Shown in pieces: positions 19,186 to 28,308 of a stretch of DNA of 64,000 nucleotides. The stretch covers positions 62,001 to 126,000 of the forward strand of contig NZ_JNWO01000016.1 of the NCBI RefSeq assembly GCF_000716435.1. The letters are read 5' to 3'. Both the position numbers and the translations under genes were made by a program. The stretch is from Streptomyces xylophagus (GTDB taxonomy: Bacteria > Actinomycetota > Actinomycetes > Streptomycetales > Streptomycetaceae). The notes under the pieces were generated by a model. The model worked only from the letters and a program-made list of their open reading frames with translations, searched no databases and was not told the origin of the DNA. Each line of letters begins with the position of its first letter. The stretch's first letter is position 1.

Positions 19186-19941
19186 ATGAATGACGACGTG
19201 CGCAACATCGTTCTGGGCGTGGCCGCCGCGGGCATCAGTGCCGCGCTCGGCTGGCTGGCCCGCACCTATCTGTGGAAGCGCAAACTCCGGCGCAAGCAGG
19301 CGTTCTTCGGGCTGCCCGACAACTCCGAGTCGCTGCTCGTGGTGAACCGCGAGGCGGGCGGCCCCGAACTCACGGTGATGCGGCACGACGTGTTCGCGCT
19401 CCTCGAACTCGCCGCCCTGATCAAGGACTGCAACGCGCACGCCCAGGTCGTCGCGCACGACGCGGCCCAGCAGGGCTTCGGCGAGCGCACCGAGTTCTGC
19501 GTGGGCGGCCCGGCCTCCAACCGCCGCATGGCCGCACATCTGGCGTCCCTGCTGCCCGGCATCCGCGTCAACGTCGACCCGGATCCGGGACCGGACCGGG
19601 GCGCGTTCCAAATAGGCAGCGAGCGCTACCGACTTGAGCCCGGCAAGGGTGAGTACGTGCTCCTCGCCCGCCTCACCGCCGGCCAACTCGGCGGCGCGCG
19701 GCCGGTGTTCCTCTTCTGCGGCCAGCGCGCGATCACCAACCAGGCGGCGACCCGTTATCTCGCCCGCAACCACGAGAAGCTGGCCCGCAAACACGGCGGG
19801 AACACGTTCGTCCTGTTGCTGAAGGTGGTCAACTCGCAGGCGTACGGCCCCGATGTGGTGGAGCTGGTCGCGGACGTGACACGGGCCGCGGAGACCCCGC
19901 TACCTGCACCGGCTCCACGCAGTACACACCGCGCCACCTGA
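19186..19941 (+). CDS. membrane-anchored protein of unknown function
   Basis: A 251-residue protein with one N-terminal transmembrane helix (IVLGVAAAGISAALGWLA, about residues 8-25) followed by basic residues KRKLRRKQ, so the C-terminal domain faces the cytoplasm. The soluble part contains ELTVMRHDVFALLELA, GERTEFCVGGP and FLFCGQRAITNQAATRYLA; a Rossmann-like alternation is visible but no catalytic motif. I do not recognise the family. The ATG at 19186 has no Shine-Dalgarno; TAGCAT at 19172-19177 could serve as the -10 of a leaderless transcript. Divergent from ggt. Confidence 0.8.
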   Translation: MNDDVRNIVLGVAAAGISAALGWLARTYLWKRKLRRKQAFFGLPDNSESLLVVNREAGGPELTVMRHDVFALLELAALIKDCNAHAQVVAHDAAQQGFGERTEFCVGGPASNRRMAAHLASLLPGIRVNVDPDPGPDRGAFQIGSERYRLEPGKGEYVLLARLTAGQLGGARPVFLFCGQRAITNQAATRYLARNHEKLARKHGGNTFVLLLKVVNSQAYGPDVVELVADVTRAAETPLPAPAPRSTHRAT

Positions 19942-19979
19942 GTTCGCACACACGTCAACAATCTTTACTGGCACGTAAC

Positions 19980-20028
19980 TTACCGACGGGTTACCTAAGG
20001 TATGGAGTCGCGGTTACCGTCGGGTCAC
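19980..20028 (+). promoter_or_regulatory. promoter region of the CocE-type gene with a direct repeat
   Basis: TTACCGACGGGTTAC (19980-19994) and TTACCGTCGGGTCAC (20014-20028) agree at 13 of 15 positions and are 34 bp apart, about three helical turns. TAAGGT (19996-20001) between them is a possible -10. The gene start at 20058 follows with GAGGAGTG as Shine-Dalgarno. The binding protein is unknown. Confidence 0.35.
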
Positions 20029-20057
20029 TTTGCATTGACACGTGTGAGGAGTGACCC

Positions 20058-21626
20058 GTGCGAAACCGTCGCCAGGCCCTGCGTACGACCGCCGCGGGCG
20101 CCGTCTCCGCGACCCTGATCGCCGGAGGCGTCCTCGGGCTCGCTCCCGCGGCTCAGGCCGCCACGAACGGCGTCCGGTTCGTCGACATCACCGGCGACGG
20201 CGGTACGACGCTCGCGGCGAACGTCGTCACGCCCGCGGGCGCGGACGGCTCGCACAGCTACCCCCTCCTCGTCATGCCCACGAGCTGGGGATTCCCGCAG
20301 GTCCAGTACCTGGCCCAGGCCCAGAAACTCGCGAACTCCGGCTACATCGTGGTGGCTTACAACGTCCGCGGCTTCTGGCAGTCCGGCGGCGGGATAGAGG
20401 TGGCGGGCCCGAAGGACGTGGCCGACGCGTCCAAGGTGATCGACTGGGCGCTCGCCAACACCCCGTCCGACGCCGGGCACATCGGCATGGCGGGGGTGTC
20501 GTACGGCGCCGGCATCAGCCTCCTCGCAGCCGCACACGACAAGCGGATCAAGGCAGTTGCGTCGCTGAGCGGCTGGGCGGACCTCATCGACTCGATCTAC
20601 TCGGGCCGCACCGAACACTCCCAGGCGACCGCCCTGCTGGACGGCGTCGGCCTCGTCACCGGCCGCCCGAGCGCGGAGACGAGCCAGGTCTTCAAGGACT
20701 TCTTCGCCTCCGACCTGTCCAAGGAACAGGAGTTGATCGACTGGGGGAAGGAGCGTTCCGCCGCGACCTACGTCGATCAGATCAACAAGAACGGCGCGGC
20801 GATCATGCTCGCCAACGCCTGGGGCGACACGATCTTCCCGCCCAACCAGATCGCCGACTTCTACGGGAAGTTGAGCGGCCCCAAGCGGCTCGAACTCCGC
20901 CCCGGCGACCACGCCACCGCCGAGCTGACCGGTCTGTTCGGGCTGCCCAACGACGTGTGGACGGACACCGAGCGCTGGTTCGACCACTACCTCAAGGGCG
21001 AGGACAACGGGATCAACCGCGAGGACCCCGTGGAGCTCAAGTCCCGTTCCACGGGCGGCTACGAGGGCTATCCGGACTGGAAGTCGGTCGGCGCGACGCG
21101 GAAGAAGATCGACCTCGCCGGCACGACCACCATCCACACCAACGTCGACTCGGGCGCGGACGGCGGGATCGTCTTCCTGTCCAGCATCCTCGACCAGGTG
21201 GCGCAGGTGCCCCCGGTCGCGTGGGTCCCGCTGCTGCCGCGCCGCTGGGCCGCCGTCTGGCAGTCGGGGAAGTACGCGAGCGCCCAACAGGTGCGCGGCA
21301 CCGTCACGTTGCATACAACGGTCACGGACACCAAGGAGAGCGGCACCCTCGTCGCCTACCTCTACGACGTGGGCCCGCTCGGCCTCGGCAAGCTGGTCAG
21401 CAACGCGCCGTACACCTGGCACGGGCAGACGCCCGGCCAGCCGTTCGGTGTGGACCTGGAGTTGTTCTCCACGGCCTACGACGTCCCGGCAGGGCATCGT
21501 CTCGCCCTGGTCGTCGACACGGTCGACCCGCTCTACATCGAGCACAACCCGTCCGGCGCGCAGCTGACCTTCTCCTCGCCGGCGAACGACCCGTCGTACG
21601 TGTCGATCCCGCTGCGCGAGCAGTGA
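20058..21626 (+). CDS. secreted CocE/NonD-family serine hydrolase
   Basis: A 522-residue exported alpha/beta hydrolase. The first 34 residues make a signal peptide with basic n-region (RNRRQALRTTAAGA) and an AQAA cleavage site. The nucleophile is Ser148 in the elbow AGVSYGAG; the acid is in NAWGDTIFP and the His in RPGDHAT. A C-terminal jelly-roll domain (about residues 340-522, ending SPANDPSYVSIPLREQ) is that of X-Pro dipeptidyl-peptidase (S15) relatives. Such enzymes cleave acyl esters or peptides; the natural substrate cannot be inferred. GTG start with AGGAG eight bases upstream. Convergent with the ABC importer operon. Confidence 0.88.
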   Translation: MRNRRQALRTTAAGAVSATLIAGGVLGLAPAAQAATNGVRFVDITGDGGTTLAANVVTPAGADGSHSYPLLVMPTSWGFPQVQYLAQAQKLANSGYIVVAYNVRGFWQSGGGIEVAGPKDVADASKVIDWALANTPSDAGHIGMAGVSYGAGISLLAAAHDKRIKAVASLSGWADLIDSIYSGRTEHSQATALLDGVGLVTGRPSAETSQVFKDFFASDLSKEQELIDWGKERSAATYVDQINKNGAAIMLANAWGDTIFPPNQIADFYGKLSGPKRLELRPGDHATAELTGLFGLPNDVWTDTERWFDHYLKGEDNGINREDPVELKSRSTGGYEGYPDWKSVGATRKKIDLAGTTTIHTNVDSGADGGIVFLSSILDQVAQVPPVAWVPLLPRRWAAVWQSGKYASAQQVRGTVTLHTTVTDTKESGTLVAYLYDVGPLGLGKLVSNAPYTWHGQTPGQPFGVDLELFSTAYDVPAGHRLALVVDTVDPLYIEHNPSGAQLTFSSPANDPSYVSIPLREQ

Positions 21627-21662
21627 TCTCCGGCTGCTGCCGGGCGGGCAAGTGCCCTTCTA

Positions 21663-22520
21663 CTACTGCACCCGCGGCAGCAGCGTCCCTGGTTCGGCCG
21701 GGGCCACGTCCACGGCCTCGGTCTTGGGACTGCGCTGCTCCCGGCGGGACACCCATCCGGCGAACCAGGAGAGCAGCATGCACATCCCGATGTAGATCGG
21801 CGAGATCACCATCACCACGGGGATGAACGGCAAATCGTAGTCGAGGTTCGACGCGATCAGCTTCCCGGCATGGAGAAACTCCTCATAGGTGATCAGATAG
21901 CCCAGCGAGGTGTCCTTCAGCGCGACCACCAACTGGCTGATGATGGCGGGCAGCATGGCCCGTACGGCCTGCGGCACCAGGACGTACGACATGACGTGGA
22001 CCTTGCGCATGCCGAGCGCGAACGCGGCCTCCCGCTGGCCCCGTTCGACGCTGTTGACGCCCGAGCGGAACACCTCGGCGAGCACCGAGCCGTTGTAGAG
22101 GGTGAGGCCGGCGACCAGTGCGGGCAGCGGCTGCACCTTGAGCGCCACGAAGATGAAGAAGATCATCACCAGGACGGGCATGGCGCGGAAGAACTCCACG
22201 ACGAGCGTCGACAGCCAGCGCACGGGACGGTGGTCCGACAGCCGTCCTACGGCCAGCAGGGTGCCAAGTGCCAGCGAGAGCACGGCTGCCAGCCCGAAGG
22301 CCTTGAGCGTGTTGCCGAGGCCGCGCAGCAGCAGTTCCTGAATTCCCTTGTACTCGAAGGGCATCCACTTCGTGTAGGTGAACTGGTCGGTGTCGAACAG
22401 GAGATAGAGGATCCAGCCGAGCAGTCCGAGGATGACGGCCGTGGAGGCGATGCCGTAAAGGCGGTGCCGTTTGCGGGTCTTGGGGCCGGGGACGTCGTAG
22501 AGGGCGTTGGCGGTGGTCAT
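21663..22520 (-). CDS. gluD: glutamate-type ABC transporter permease (GluD-like)
   Basis: A 285-residue inner-membrane permease with an N-terminal cytoplasmic tail, a first helix (STAVILGLLGWILYLLF), and the BPD_transp_1 domain with GNTLKAFGLAAVLSLALG and the EAA loop REAAFALGMRKVHVM that docks the ATPase. It overlaps the upstream permease gene by 4 bp (ATGA). Length and order match GluD of the Corynebacterium gluABCD system; glutamate is the best guess but other polar amino acids remain possible. Confidence 0.87.
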   Translation of the reverse strand: MTTANALYDVPGPKTRKRHRLYGIASTAVILGLLGWILYLLFDTDQFTYTKWMPFEYKGIQELLLRGLGNTLKAFGLAAVLSLALGTLLAVGRLSDHRPVRWLSTLVVEFFRAMPVLVMIFFIFVALKVQPLPALVAGLTLYNGSVLAEVFRSGVNSVERGQREAAFALGMRKVHVMSYVLVPQAVRAMLPAIISQLVVALKDTSLGYLITYEEFLHAGKLIASNLDYDLPFIPVVMVISPIYIGMCMLLSWFAGWVSRREQRSPKTEAVDVAPAEPGTLLPRVQ

Positions 22521-23161
22521 CGGGCGACTCCCCACTTCCTCTCCAGCACGTTGAACAGCGCGCTGATGGCGAGGGTGATGATCAGGTAGCCGACGGCGAT
22601 CCAGACGAAGGTCCAGACGATGTTGTAGCCGAGTTCGCTCAACGTCCGATAGGTGCCGAGGAGTTCGGTGACGCTGAACGCGCCCGCGATCGCCGAGTTC
22701 TTGGCGAGGGCGATGAGTGTGGAGCCGACCGGCGGGATCACCGAGCGGAACGCCTGCGGCAGCACGACCAGGCCGAGGCTCTGCCCGAAGGACATCCCGA
22801 GGCTGCGGGCCGCCTCGCCCTGTCCCCTGGGCACGGTGTTGATGCCGGAGCGCAGCGCCTCGCAGATGAACGCCGAGGTGTAGCAGCCGAGCGCGAGGAT
22901 CGCGAACACCTTGAAGGGCAGCACGAGTCCGAAGCGCGGCAGGCCGAGCAGCACCGCGAAGAACAGCAGGGTGAGCGGGGTGTTGCGCAGGACGGTGACC
23001 CACGCGGTGCCGAAGACCCGCAGGGAACCGACCGGGGCGACCCGGAAGGAGGCCATGAGGAAGCCGAGGACGAGCGCCAACACCGAGGCGTAGAGGGTGA
23101 GTTCGACGGTGCCGAGGAAACCGTCGCCGAAGGTGGAGAAGTTGTCTGTCAGTACGTTCAC
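22517..23161 (-). CDS. gluC: glutamate-type ABC transporter permease (GluC-like)
   Basis: A 214-residue permease of the HisMQ type, starting directly with GTVELTLYASVLALVLGF and having about five helices. The EAA loop is GQGEAARSLGMSFGQSL. It is shorter than its partner because it lacks the N-terminal tail, as in other GluC proteins. It starts 11 bp after the binding-protein gene and ends inside the start of gluD, so the two permeases are made in step and probably form a heterodimer. Confidence 0.88.
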   Translation of the reverse strand: MNVLTDNFSTFGDGFLGTVELTLYASVLALVLGFLMASFRVAPVGSLRVFGTAWVTVLRNTPLTLLFFAVLLGLPRFGLVLPFKVFAILALGCYTSAFICEALRSGINTVPRGQGEAARSLGMSFGQSLGLVVLPQAFRSVIPPVGSTLIALAKNSAIAGAFSVTELLGTYRTLSELGYNIVWTFVWIAVGYLIITLAISALFNVLERKWGVAR

Positions 23162-23172
23162 ATCGGCCTCGC

Positions 23173-24084
23173 TCAGCTCGCCGGGTAGCGGTCGATCGCG
23201 GGCGGGGTGGGCGCGGGCACTCCGGACAGGCCGAGTGTCGCCTCGTACGCCTTCTTCCAGTCGCCGTTCTTCTCACGGGCCTCCAACGCGTCGTCGAGGG
23301 CGAACCGCAGGGCGTTGTCGCCGTGCGGGACTCCGATGCCGTACGGCTCCTTCGAGAAGGGCTTGCCGACGACCTTGAGCTGATCGGGGACCTTCGCCGC
23401 GTAGCCGATGAGGATCGCGTCGTCGGTGGTGACGGCGGCGACCTGGTAGGTGAGCAGGTTGTCGACACAGACCGAGTACGTGTCGTAGGCGACGAGTTGG
23501 GCCTTCGGATAGTCGTCCTTGATGCGCTGGTACGGCGTGGAGCCGGCCGCCGAGCAGACGCGTTTGCCGGCGAGGTCCTGCGGGCCGTGGATGTCGTGCT
23601 CGTCGGCGCGCACGAGGAGCGACTGGCCGGCCATGTAGTAGGGGCCGGCGAAGCCGACGAGTTTCTTGCGCATGTCGTTGATGGTGTAGGTGCCGACGTA
23701 GTAGTCGATCTGGCCGTTCTGCAGGGCGGTTTCGCGGTTGGCGGAGGCGATCGTCCTGAAGTGGACGGTCTTCGGGGCGAAGCCGAGGGAGGCCGACATC
23801 ATCTTGGCGATCTCGATGTCGAATCCGGAGTAGGTGCCCGTCGCGGGGTCCTTCTCACCGAGGTAGGGCTGGTCCTCCTTGGCGCCGACGACGAAGTAGC
23901 CGCGCTTCTTCGCCCGCTTCCACGTCTTGGAGTCGGGGAGCTGAAAGCCTTGTGCCACTTGGTAGTTGGGGAGTTTCCCGGCGGCCGGGCCCTTGACGGG
24001 CGGGCTGCCCTCCTTGCCGCAGGCACTCGCGAGCAGCGCGGTGAGCGTGACGACGGCGAACGGCACACGGGTCGTACGGAACAT
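23173..24084 (-). CDS. gluB: substrate-binding lipoprotein (GluB-like)
   Basis: A 303-residue periplasmic-binding-protein fold 3 lipoprotein. The lipobox is LLASACG with the lipidated Cys near residue 22. The mature region has YFVVGAKEDQPYLGEKD, GFDIEIAKMM and QNGQIDYYVGTYTIND, the usual amino-acid SBP_bac_3 signatures. Two later Cys residues (AGKRVCSAAGS and YDTYSVCVDN) could form a disulfide. GGGGGAG stands eight bases before the ATG. It captures the amino acid and delivers it to the GluC/GluD permease. Confidence 0.88.
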   Translation of the reverse strand: MFRTTRVPFAVVTLTALLASACGKEGSPPVKGPAAGKLPNYQVAQGFQLPDSKTWKRAKKRGYFVVGAKEDQPYLGEKDPATGTYSGFDIEIAKMMSASLGFAPKTVHFRTIASANRETALQNGQIDYYVGTYTINDMRKKLVGFAGPYYMAGQSLLVRADEHDIHGPQDLAGKRVCSAAGSTPYQRIKDDYPKAQLVAYDTYSVCVDNLLTYQVAAVTTDDAILIGYAAKVPDQLKVVGKPFSKEPYGIGVPHGDNALRFALDDALEAREKNGDWKKAYEATLGLSGVPAPTPPAIDRYPAS

Positions 24085-24101
24085 GGATCGCACTCCCCCG
24101 C

Positions 24102-24845
<744 letters not shown>

Positions 24846-24886
24846 GCCCAGCCCTACTCACTCTCAGCTGTGTCGTGGTTGCCGAA

Positions 24887-24910
24887 AACTATCCACCCAA
24901 GAGGGTAGTT
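24887..24910. promoter_or_regulatory. imperfect inverted repeat in the gluABCD promoter region
   Basis: AACTATCC (24887-24894) and GGGTAGTT (24903-24910) pair at seven of eight positions around an 8-bp spacer. On the minus strand the right end yields TAGTTT, a TANNNT-like -10, about 40 bp before the gluA ATG. It could be an operator or a -10/-35 arrangement; no regulator gene is adjacent. Confidence 0.4.
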
Positions 24911-24957
24911 AAGGCACGACACGCACTTTTCGGGCATTAGCCGTATTTAAGCCCCTG

Positions 24958-25365
24958 TTACTCCTCCGCGACTTCGGCGTAGAGCTGCGAGAGCTCGGGC
25001 ACACCGCTGGCGGCCCACTCGTGACCGGAGGCCACGACGTCGAACTCGCGCCCGGAGACGAGCCGTACAACGGGCTGGCCGCTCTCCCAGATCTCCCAGG
25101 CGGCGCCCGGCACCGTGCGCACGATCACGGTCCCGAGATACAGACCGGCGTCGTTGCCGAGCCAGGACAGGGTCTCCTCGTCGTCCCGCCAGCGCGGCAC
25201 CAGTTGGTCGAGGGCCTCCAACGAGCTTGCGGAGTCGTCGAGTTGGATGCCCTCCCGGGCCGCGTGCGCGCGGAGCAGTTCACACTCTGACAGCAGCTCG
25301 GCGATGCCCTCGGGGTCGTGAGTACGGTGCTTCTCGCCCCGGTCGCCCAGGAATGGGATGTTCAT
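24958..25365 (-). CDS. small uncharacterised actinomycete protein (DUF6278-like)
   Basis: A 135-residue soluble protein starting MNIPFLGDRGEKHR. It has two Trp-rich segments (RWRDDEETLSWLGNDAGLY and AAWEIWESGQPVVRL) and a strongly acidic composition, with an alpha-then-beta pattern and no Cys pair, membrane helix or catalytic motif. The resemblance to the DUF6278 group of Streptomyces proteins is from memory and not certain. Its position between the gluABCD promoter and a divergent lipase gene gives no functional clue. Confidence 0.75.
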   Translation of the reverse strand: MNIPFLGDRGEKHRTHDPEGIAELLSECELLRAHAAREGIQLDDSASSLEALDQLVPRWRDDEETLSWLGNDAGLYLGTVIVRTVPGAAWEIWESGQPVVRLVSGREFDVVASGHEWAASGVPELSQLYAEVAEE

Positions 25366-25513
25366 CCGTCCAGGGTGTCATTCGTACCGTCGTACGCACC
25401 ACAGGGCGTCGCCGGTGGCGTGTCAGCACCCGGTCGCGAAAGGGGGAAAACCCTTCTCCCGAGGGCGGGTTGGCCGGATGGTGGGCGTGATGTCCGCTTC
25501 GTACGGTCGGGGT

Positions 25514-26764
25514 ATGAATCGGACAGGCAAGATGATGGTGATGTCGTCGGTGGCCGTCGCCCTGATGGTGAGCGGGTCGGTGGCCGCGGAGGCCGCCCCG
25601 GTCGCGTCGGTGCGGACGGCGCCCGATACGGCCCGGGGGCGGCTGGTGTCGGCCGTGCATCTGCGGACGCTGTCCGCACGCCAGGTGGCCGCCGAGTTGA
25701 AGAGCGACGAGGGCGGGGCCTGGGACACCGGGACCGTCCGCTACGGCGTGGACACGTACCGGGTGGTGTACCGCACGGTGGACGCGAAGGGTCGGCCGAC
25801 CACCGCCAGCGGGCTGCTGGCGTTCCCGCGCGGGGGTGAACGGCTGCTGCGGACGGTGTCGTTCACACACGGCACCGAACTCTTCAAGGGCGATGTGGCC
25901 TCGGTGTCGACCGAGGTGTGGAGCCAGGCACCCGCCCTCACCTACGCGTCGGCGGGCTTCGCCGTCGTCCTCCCGGACTACCTGGGTCTCGGCCTCGGAC
26001 CCGGGCCGCAGGCGTGGATGGACGTGCCCTCCGAGACCACGGCCGCGCTGGATCTGCTATGGGCCGCGGACTCCTTCGCGCCCACGGTGGGGCGGCAGTT
26101 GGGGCACGACGTGCTGATCACCGGCTTCTCGCAGGGGGCGTCGGCGGCGCTCGGGCTGGCGCGGGCGCTGCAGGAAGGGGCCGATCCCCGCTTCCGGGTC
26201 GCGGCGCTGGCACCGATCAGCGGCGCGTACGCCTTCCGGGACGTCGCGCTCCCGTCCCTGCTGGACGGGCGGGCGGACCCGAAGGACGGCGTGATCTACG
26301 CGGCGCTGGCACTGGTCGCCTTCAACCGGCTCCATCACGTCTACGACAGCCCCGGCGAGGTCTTCCGGGCGCCGTACTCCCGCACGATCGAGGGCCTGTT
26401 GGACGGCACGCACACCGGGCAGGAGGTCGTGGCCCGCACCCCGGACACGATCGACGGGCTGCTCACCCGGCACGGGCGGGCGCTGCTCGCACACCCGACG
26501 GGCGGACTGGCCGCCGCGGTGCGGGTGACCGACGGGGTGTGCACGGGCTGGACGCCACGCGCGCCGATGCGGCTGTACTACGCCGAGGGCGACGAGCAGG
26601 CCGTCAATGGGAACAGCGAGCACTGCCAGGCGTCGTTCCGGGCCCGGAGTGTCGAGGTGCCGCTGGTCGATCTCGGCACTCCGGACTACGGCGGCTCCCG
26701 CCATCTGGGCTCCCAGCAGGCGGGAACGACGGCCGTGGTGCGGTGGTTCGTGTCGCTGCGCTGA
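25514..26764 (+). CDS. secreted lipase (LIP / Candida lipase A-like fold)
   Basis: A 416-residue exported alpha/beta hydrolase. The signal peptide spans residues 1-28 (MMVMSSVAVALMVSGSVAAEAA). The nucleophile is Ser206 in TGFSQGASA; the acid is in YYAEGDEQAVN and the His in GGSRHLGSQ near the end. A DYLGLGLGPGPQ segment follows the second core strand, as in secretory lipases of the LIP family. Two Cys (DGVCTGW and SEHCQASF) may form a disulfide. The ATG at 25514 gives a normal signal peptide; an in-frame ATG at 25478 would add twelve residues. Confidence 0.86.
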   Translation: MNRTGKMMVMSSVAVALMVSGSVAAEAAPVASVRTAPDTARGRLVSAVHLRTLSARQVAAELKSDEGGAWDTGTVRYGVDTYRVVYRTVDAKGRPTTASGLLAFPRGGERLLRTVSFTHGTELFKGDVASVSTEVWSQAPALTYASAGFAVVLPDYLGLGLGPGPQAWMDVPSETTAALDLLWAADSFAPTVGRQLGHDVLITGFSQGASAALGLARALQEGADPRFRVAALAPISGAYAFRDVALPSLLDGRADPKDGVIYAALALVAFNRLHHVYDSPGEVFRAPYSRTIEGLLDGTHTGQEVVARTPDTIDGLLTRHGRALLAHPTGGLAAAVRVTDGVCTGWTPRAPMRLYYAEGDEQAVNGNSEHCQASFRARSVEVPLVDLGTPDYGGSRHLGSQQAGTTAVVRWFVSLR

Positions 26765-26783
26765 CCGGGCGGGTCTCCTCGGG

Positions 26784-27563
26784 TCAGACGTCCAGGTCCA
26801 CGACCACGGGTGCGTGGTCCGAGGCGCCCTTGCCCTTGCGCTCCTCGCGGTCGACGTAGGAGTCGGTGACGGCCTTCGCGAACGGTTCGTTGCCGTAGAC
26901 GAGGTCGATGCGCATGCCGCGGTTCTTCGGGAAGGCGAGCTGGCGGTAGTCCCAATACGTGTACGGGTGGTCGTACTTGAGGGGGCGCGGGACCACGTCG
27001 GACAGGCCCGCGTCGCGCAGGGCGGTCAGGGCGGCGCGCTCGGCGGGGGTGACGTGGGTGAGGCCCTCGAAGGCGGCCACGTCGAAGACGTCGTCGTCCG
27101 TCGGCGCCACGTTGTAGTCGCCGAGCACGGCGAACGGGCGGCTGCCCTGCGCGTCGCCGGCGACGGCCGCCTTGAGGGCCTCGAACCACTGGAGCTTGTA
27201 CGCGTAGTGGGGGTGGTCCACCTCGCGGCCGTTCGGCACGTAGACCGACCAGACGCGGACCGGGCCGCAGGTCGCGGAGACGGCGCGGGGCTCCTGGACG
27301 CCGTCGTAACCGGGGTCCCCGGGGAGGCCCTTGACCACGTCGTCGAGTCCTACGCGGGAGAGCACCGCCACGCCGTTCCACCGGCCGGTCGCGTTGACCG
27401 CCGCCTCGTAGCCCGCCTCGCGGAGCTGGTCGAACGGGAACTGCGCCTCGGCCAGCTTGGCCTCCTGGAGGCACAGCACGTCGGTGCCGCTGCTCTCCAG
27501 CCAGGCCAGGAGCCTCGGCAGACGGGCGGTGATCGAGTTCACGTTCCAGGTCGCGATGCGCAT
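26784..27563 (-). CDS. xth: exodeoxyribonuclease III
   Basis: A 259-residue EEP-family nuclease. Metal and catalytic residues are in place: WNVNSI at the start, CLQEAKL (Glu), YVPNG (Tyr), GDYNVAPTD (Asp/Asn), and the last His in GASDHAPVVVDL. RIDLVYGN marks the ExoIII/AP endonuclease group. It repairs abasic sites and blocked 3' ends. It is convergent with the lipase gene and upstream of the MBL gene in the opposite order, 30 bp apart, so the two may be co-transcribed. Confidence 0.94.
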   Translation of the reverse strand: MRIATWNVNSITARLPRLLAWLESSGTDVLCLQEAKLAEAQFPFDQLREAGYEAAVNATGRWNGVAVLSRVGLDDVVKGLPGDPGYDGVQEPRAVSATCGPVRVWSVYVPNGREVDHPHYAYKLQWFEALKAAVAGDAQGSRPFAVLGDYNVAPTDDDVFDVAAFEGLTHVTPAERAALTALRDAGLSDVVPRPLKYDHPYTYWDYRQLAFPKNRGMRIDLVYGNEPFAKAVTDSYVDREERKGKGASDHAPVVVDLDV

Positions 27564-27593
27564 GCCTCACAACCTACCGGGCGGGTCTGACAC

Positions 27594-28238
27594 TCACAGG
27601 TCCGCTGCCTCACCGGGCGCCAGCCGCAGGTGCTCGGCGCCGCCGAGCGCGCCGATCTGCATGTCGTAGATCGGGCGGGCGAGGTCGGTGAGCAGGGCGT
27701 CGTGGATGTCGTAGGCGCGCTGCGGCTTGACCTCGCGGACGTAGTCGATGACCTCGGAGATCTTGCTCCAGGGGGCCATGACCGGGAGCAGTAGGGTCTC
27801 GACGGTGTGGTCGGGGACGGTGAGGGCGTCGCCGGGGTGGAAGACACGGCCGCCGTCGATGAGGTAGCCGACGTTGGTGATGCGCGGGATGTCCGGGTGG
27901 ATCACGGCGTGCAGTTCGCCGTGCACCTGGACGTCGAAGCCCGCCGCCGTGAAGGTGTCGCCGTGGCCGACGGTGTGCACGCGGCCGGGGAAGGCGGCGG
28001 AGAGCTGGTCCGCGACCGACTTCAGCGTCCAGATCTCGGCGCCGGGGTTGGCCTCCAGACCGGCCCGCAGCCGGTCCTCGTTGAAGTGGTCGAGGTGCTC
28101 GTGCGTGACCAGGATCGCGTCCGCGCCGACGGCGGCGTCCTCCTCGGTGAAGGTGCCCGGGTCGATGACGAGGGTCCGGCCGTCCTTCTCCAGACGGATG
28201 CAGGCGTGCGACTTCTTGGTGAGCGTGGTGAGCGTCAT
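27594..28238 (-). CDS. metallo-beta-lactamase-fold hydrolase
   Basis: A 214-residue MBL-fold protein of the UlaG-like/L-ascorbate lactonase superfamily type. The zinc motif THEHLDH is present (about residues 45-51) with the downstream HGELHAVIHP, FHPGDAL and IHDALL ligands. Substrate is unknown; MBL proteins of this short class include phosphodiesterases and lactonases. It lies 30 bp upstream of exonuclease III in the same direction. Confidence 0.87.
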   Translation of the reverse strand: MTLTTLTKKSHACIRLEKDGRTLVIDPGTFTEEDAAVGADAILVTHEHLDHFNEDRLRAGLEANPGAEIWTLKSVADQLSAAFPGRVHTVGHGDTFTAAGFDVQVHGELHAVIHPDIPRITNVGYLIDGGRVFHPGDALTVPDHTVETLLLPVMAPWSKISEVIDYVREVKPQRAYDIHDALLTDLARPIYDMQIGALGGAEHLRLAPGEAADL

Positions 28239-28308
28239 GGGTCCATCCTGCCGCTGCCCGGCTCCGGGCGGGCAGCTGAGACTGGTGCTCTCGGTACCGG
28301 GCTGAAGA

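Noticed and set aside
20025..21545. Long minus-strand open frame opposite the CocE gene
   Set aside because: High-GC shadow frame with no domain; the plus-strand frame carries a signal peptide, GVSYG and the full hydrolase fold.
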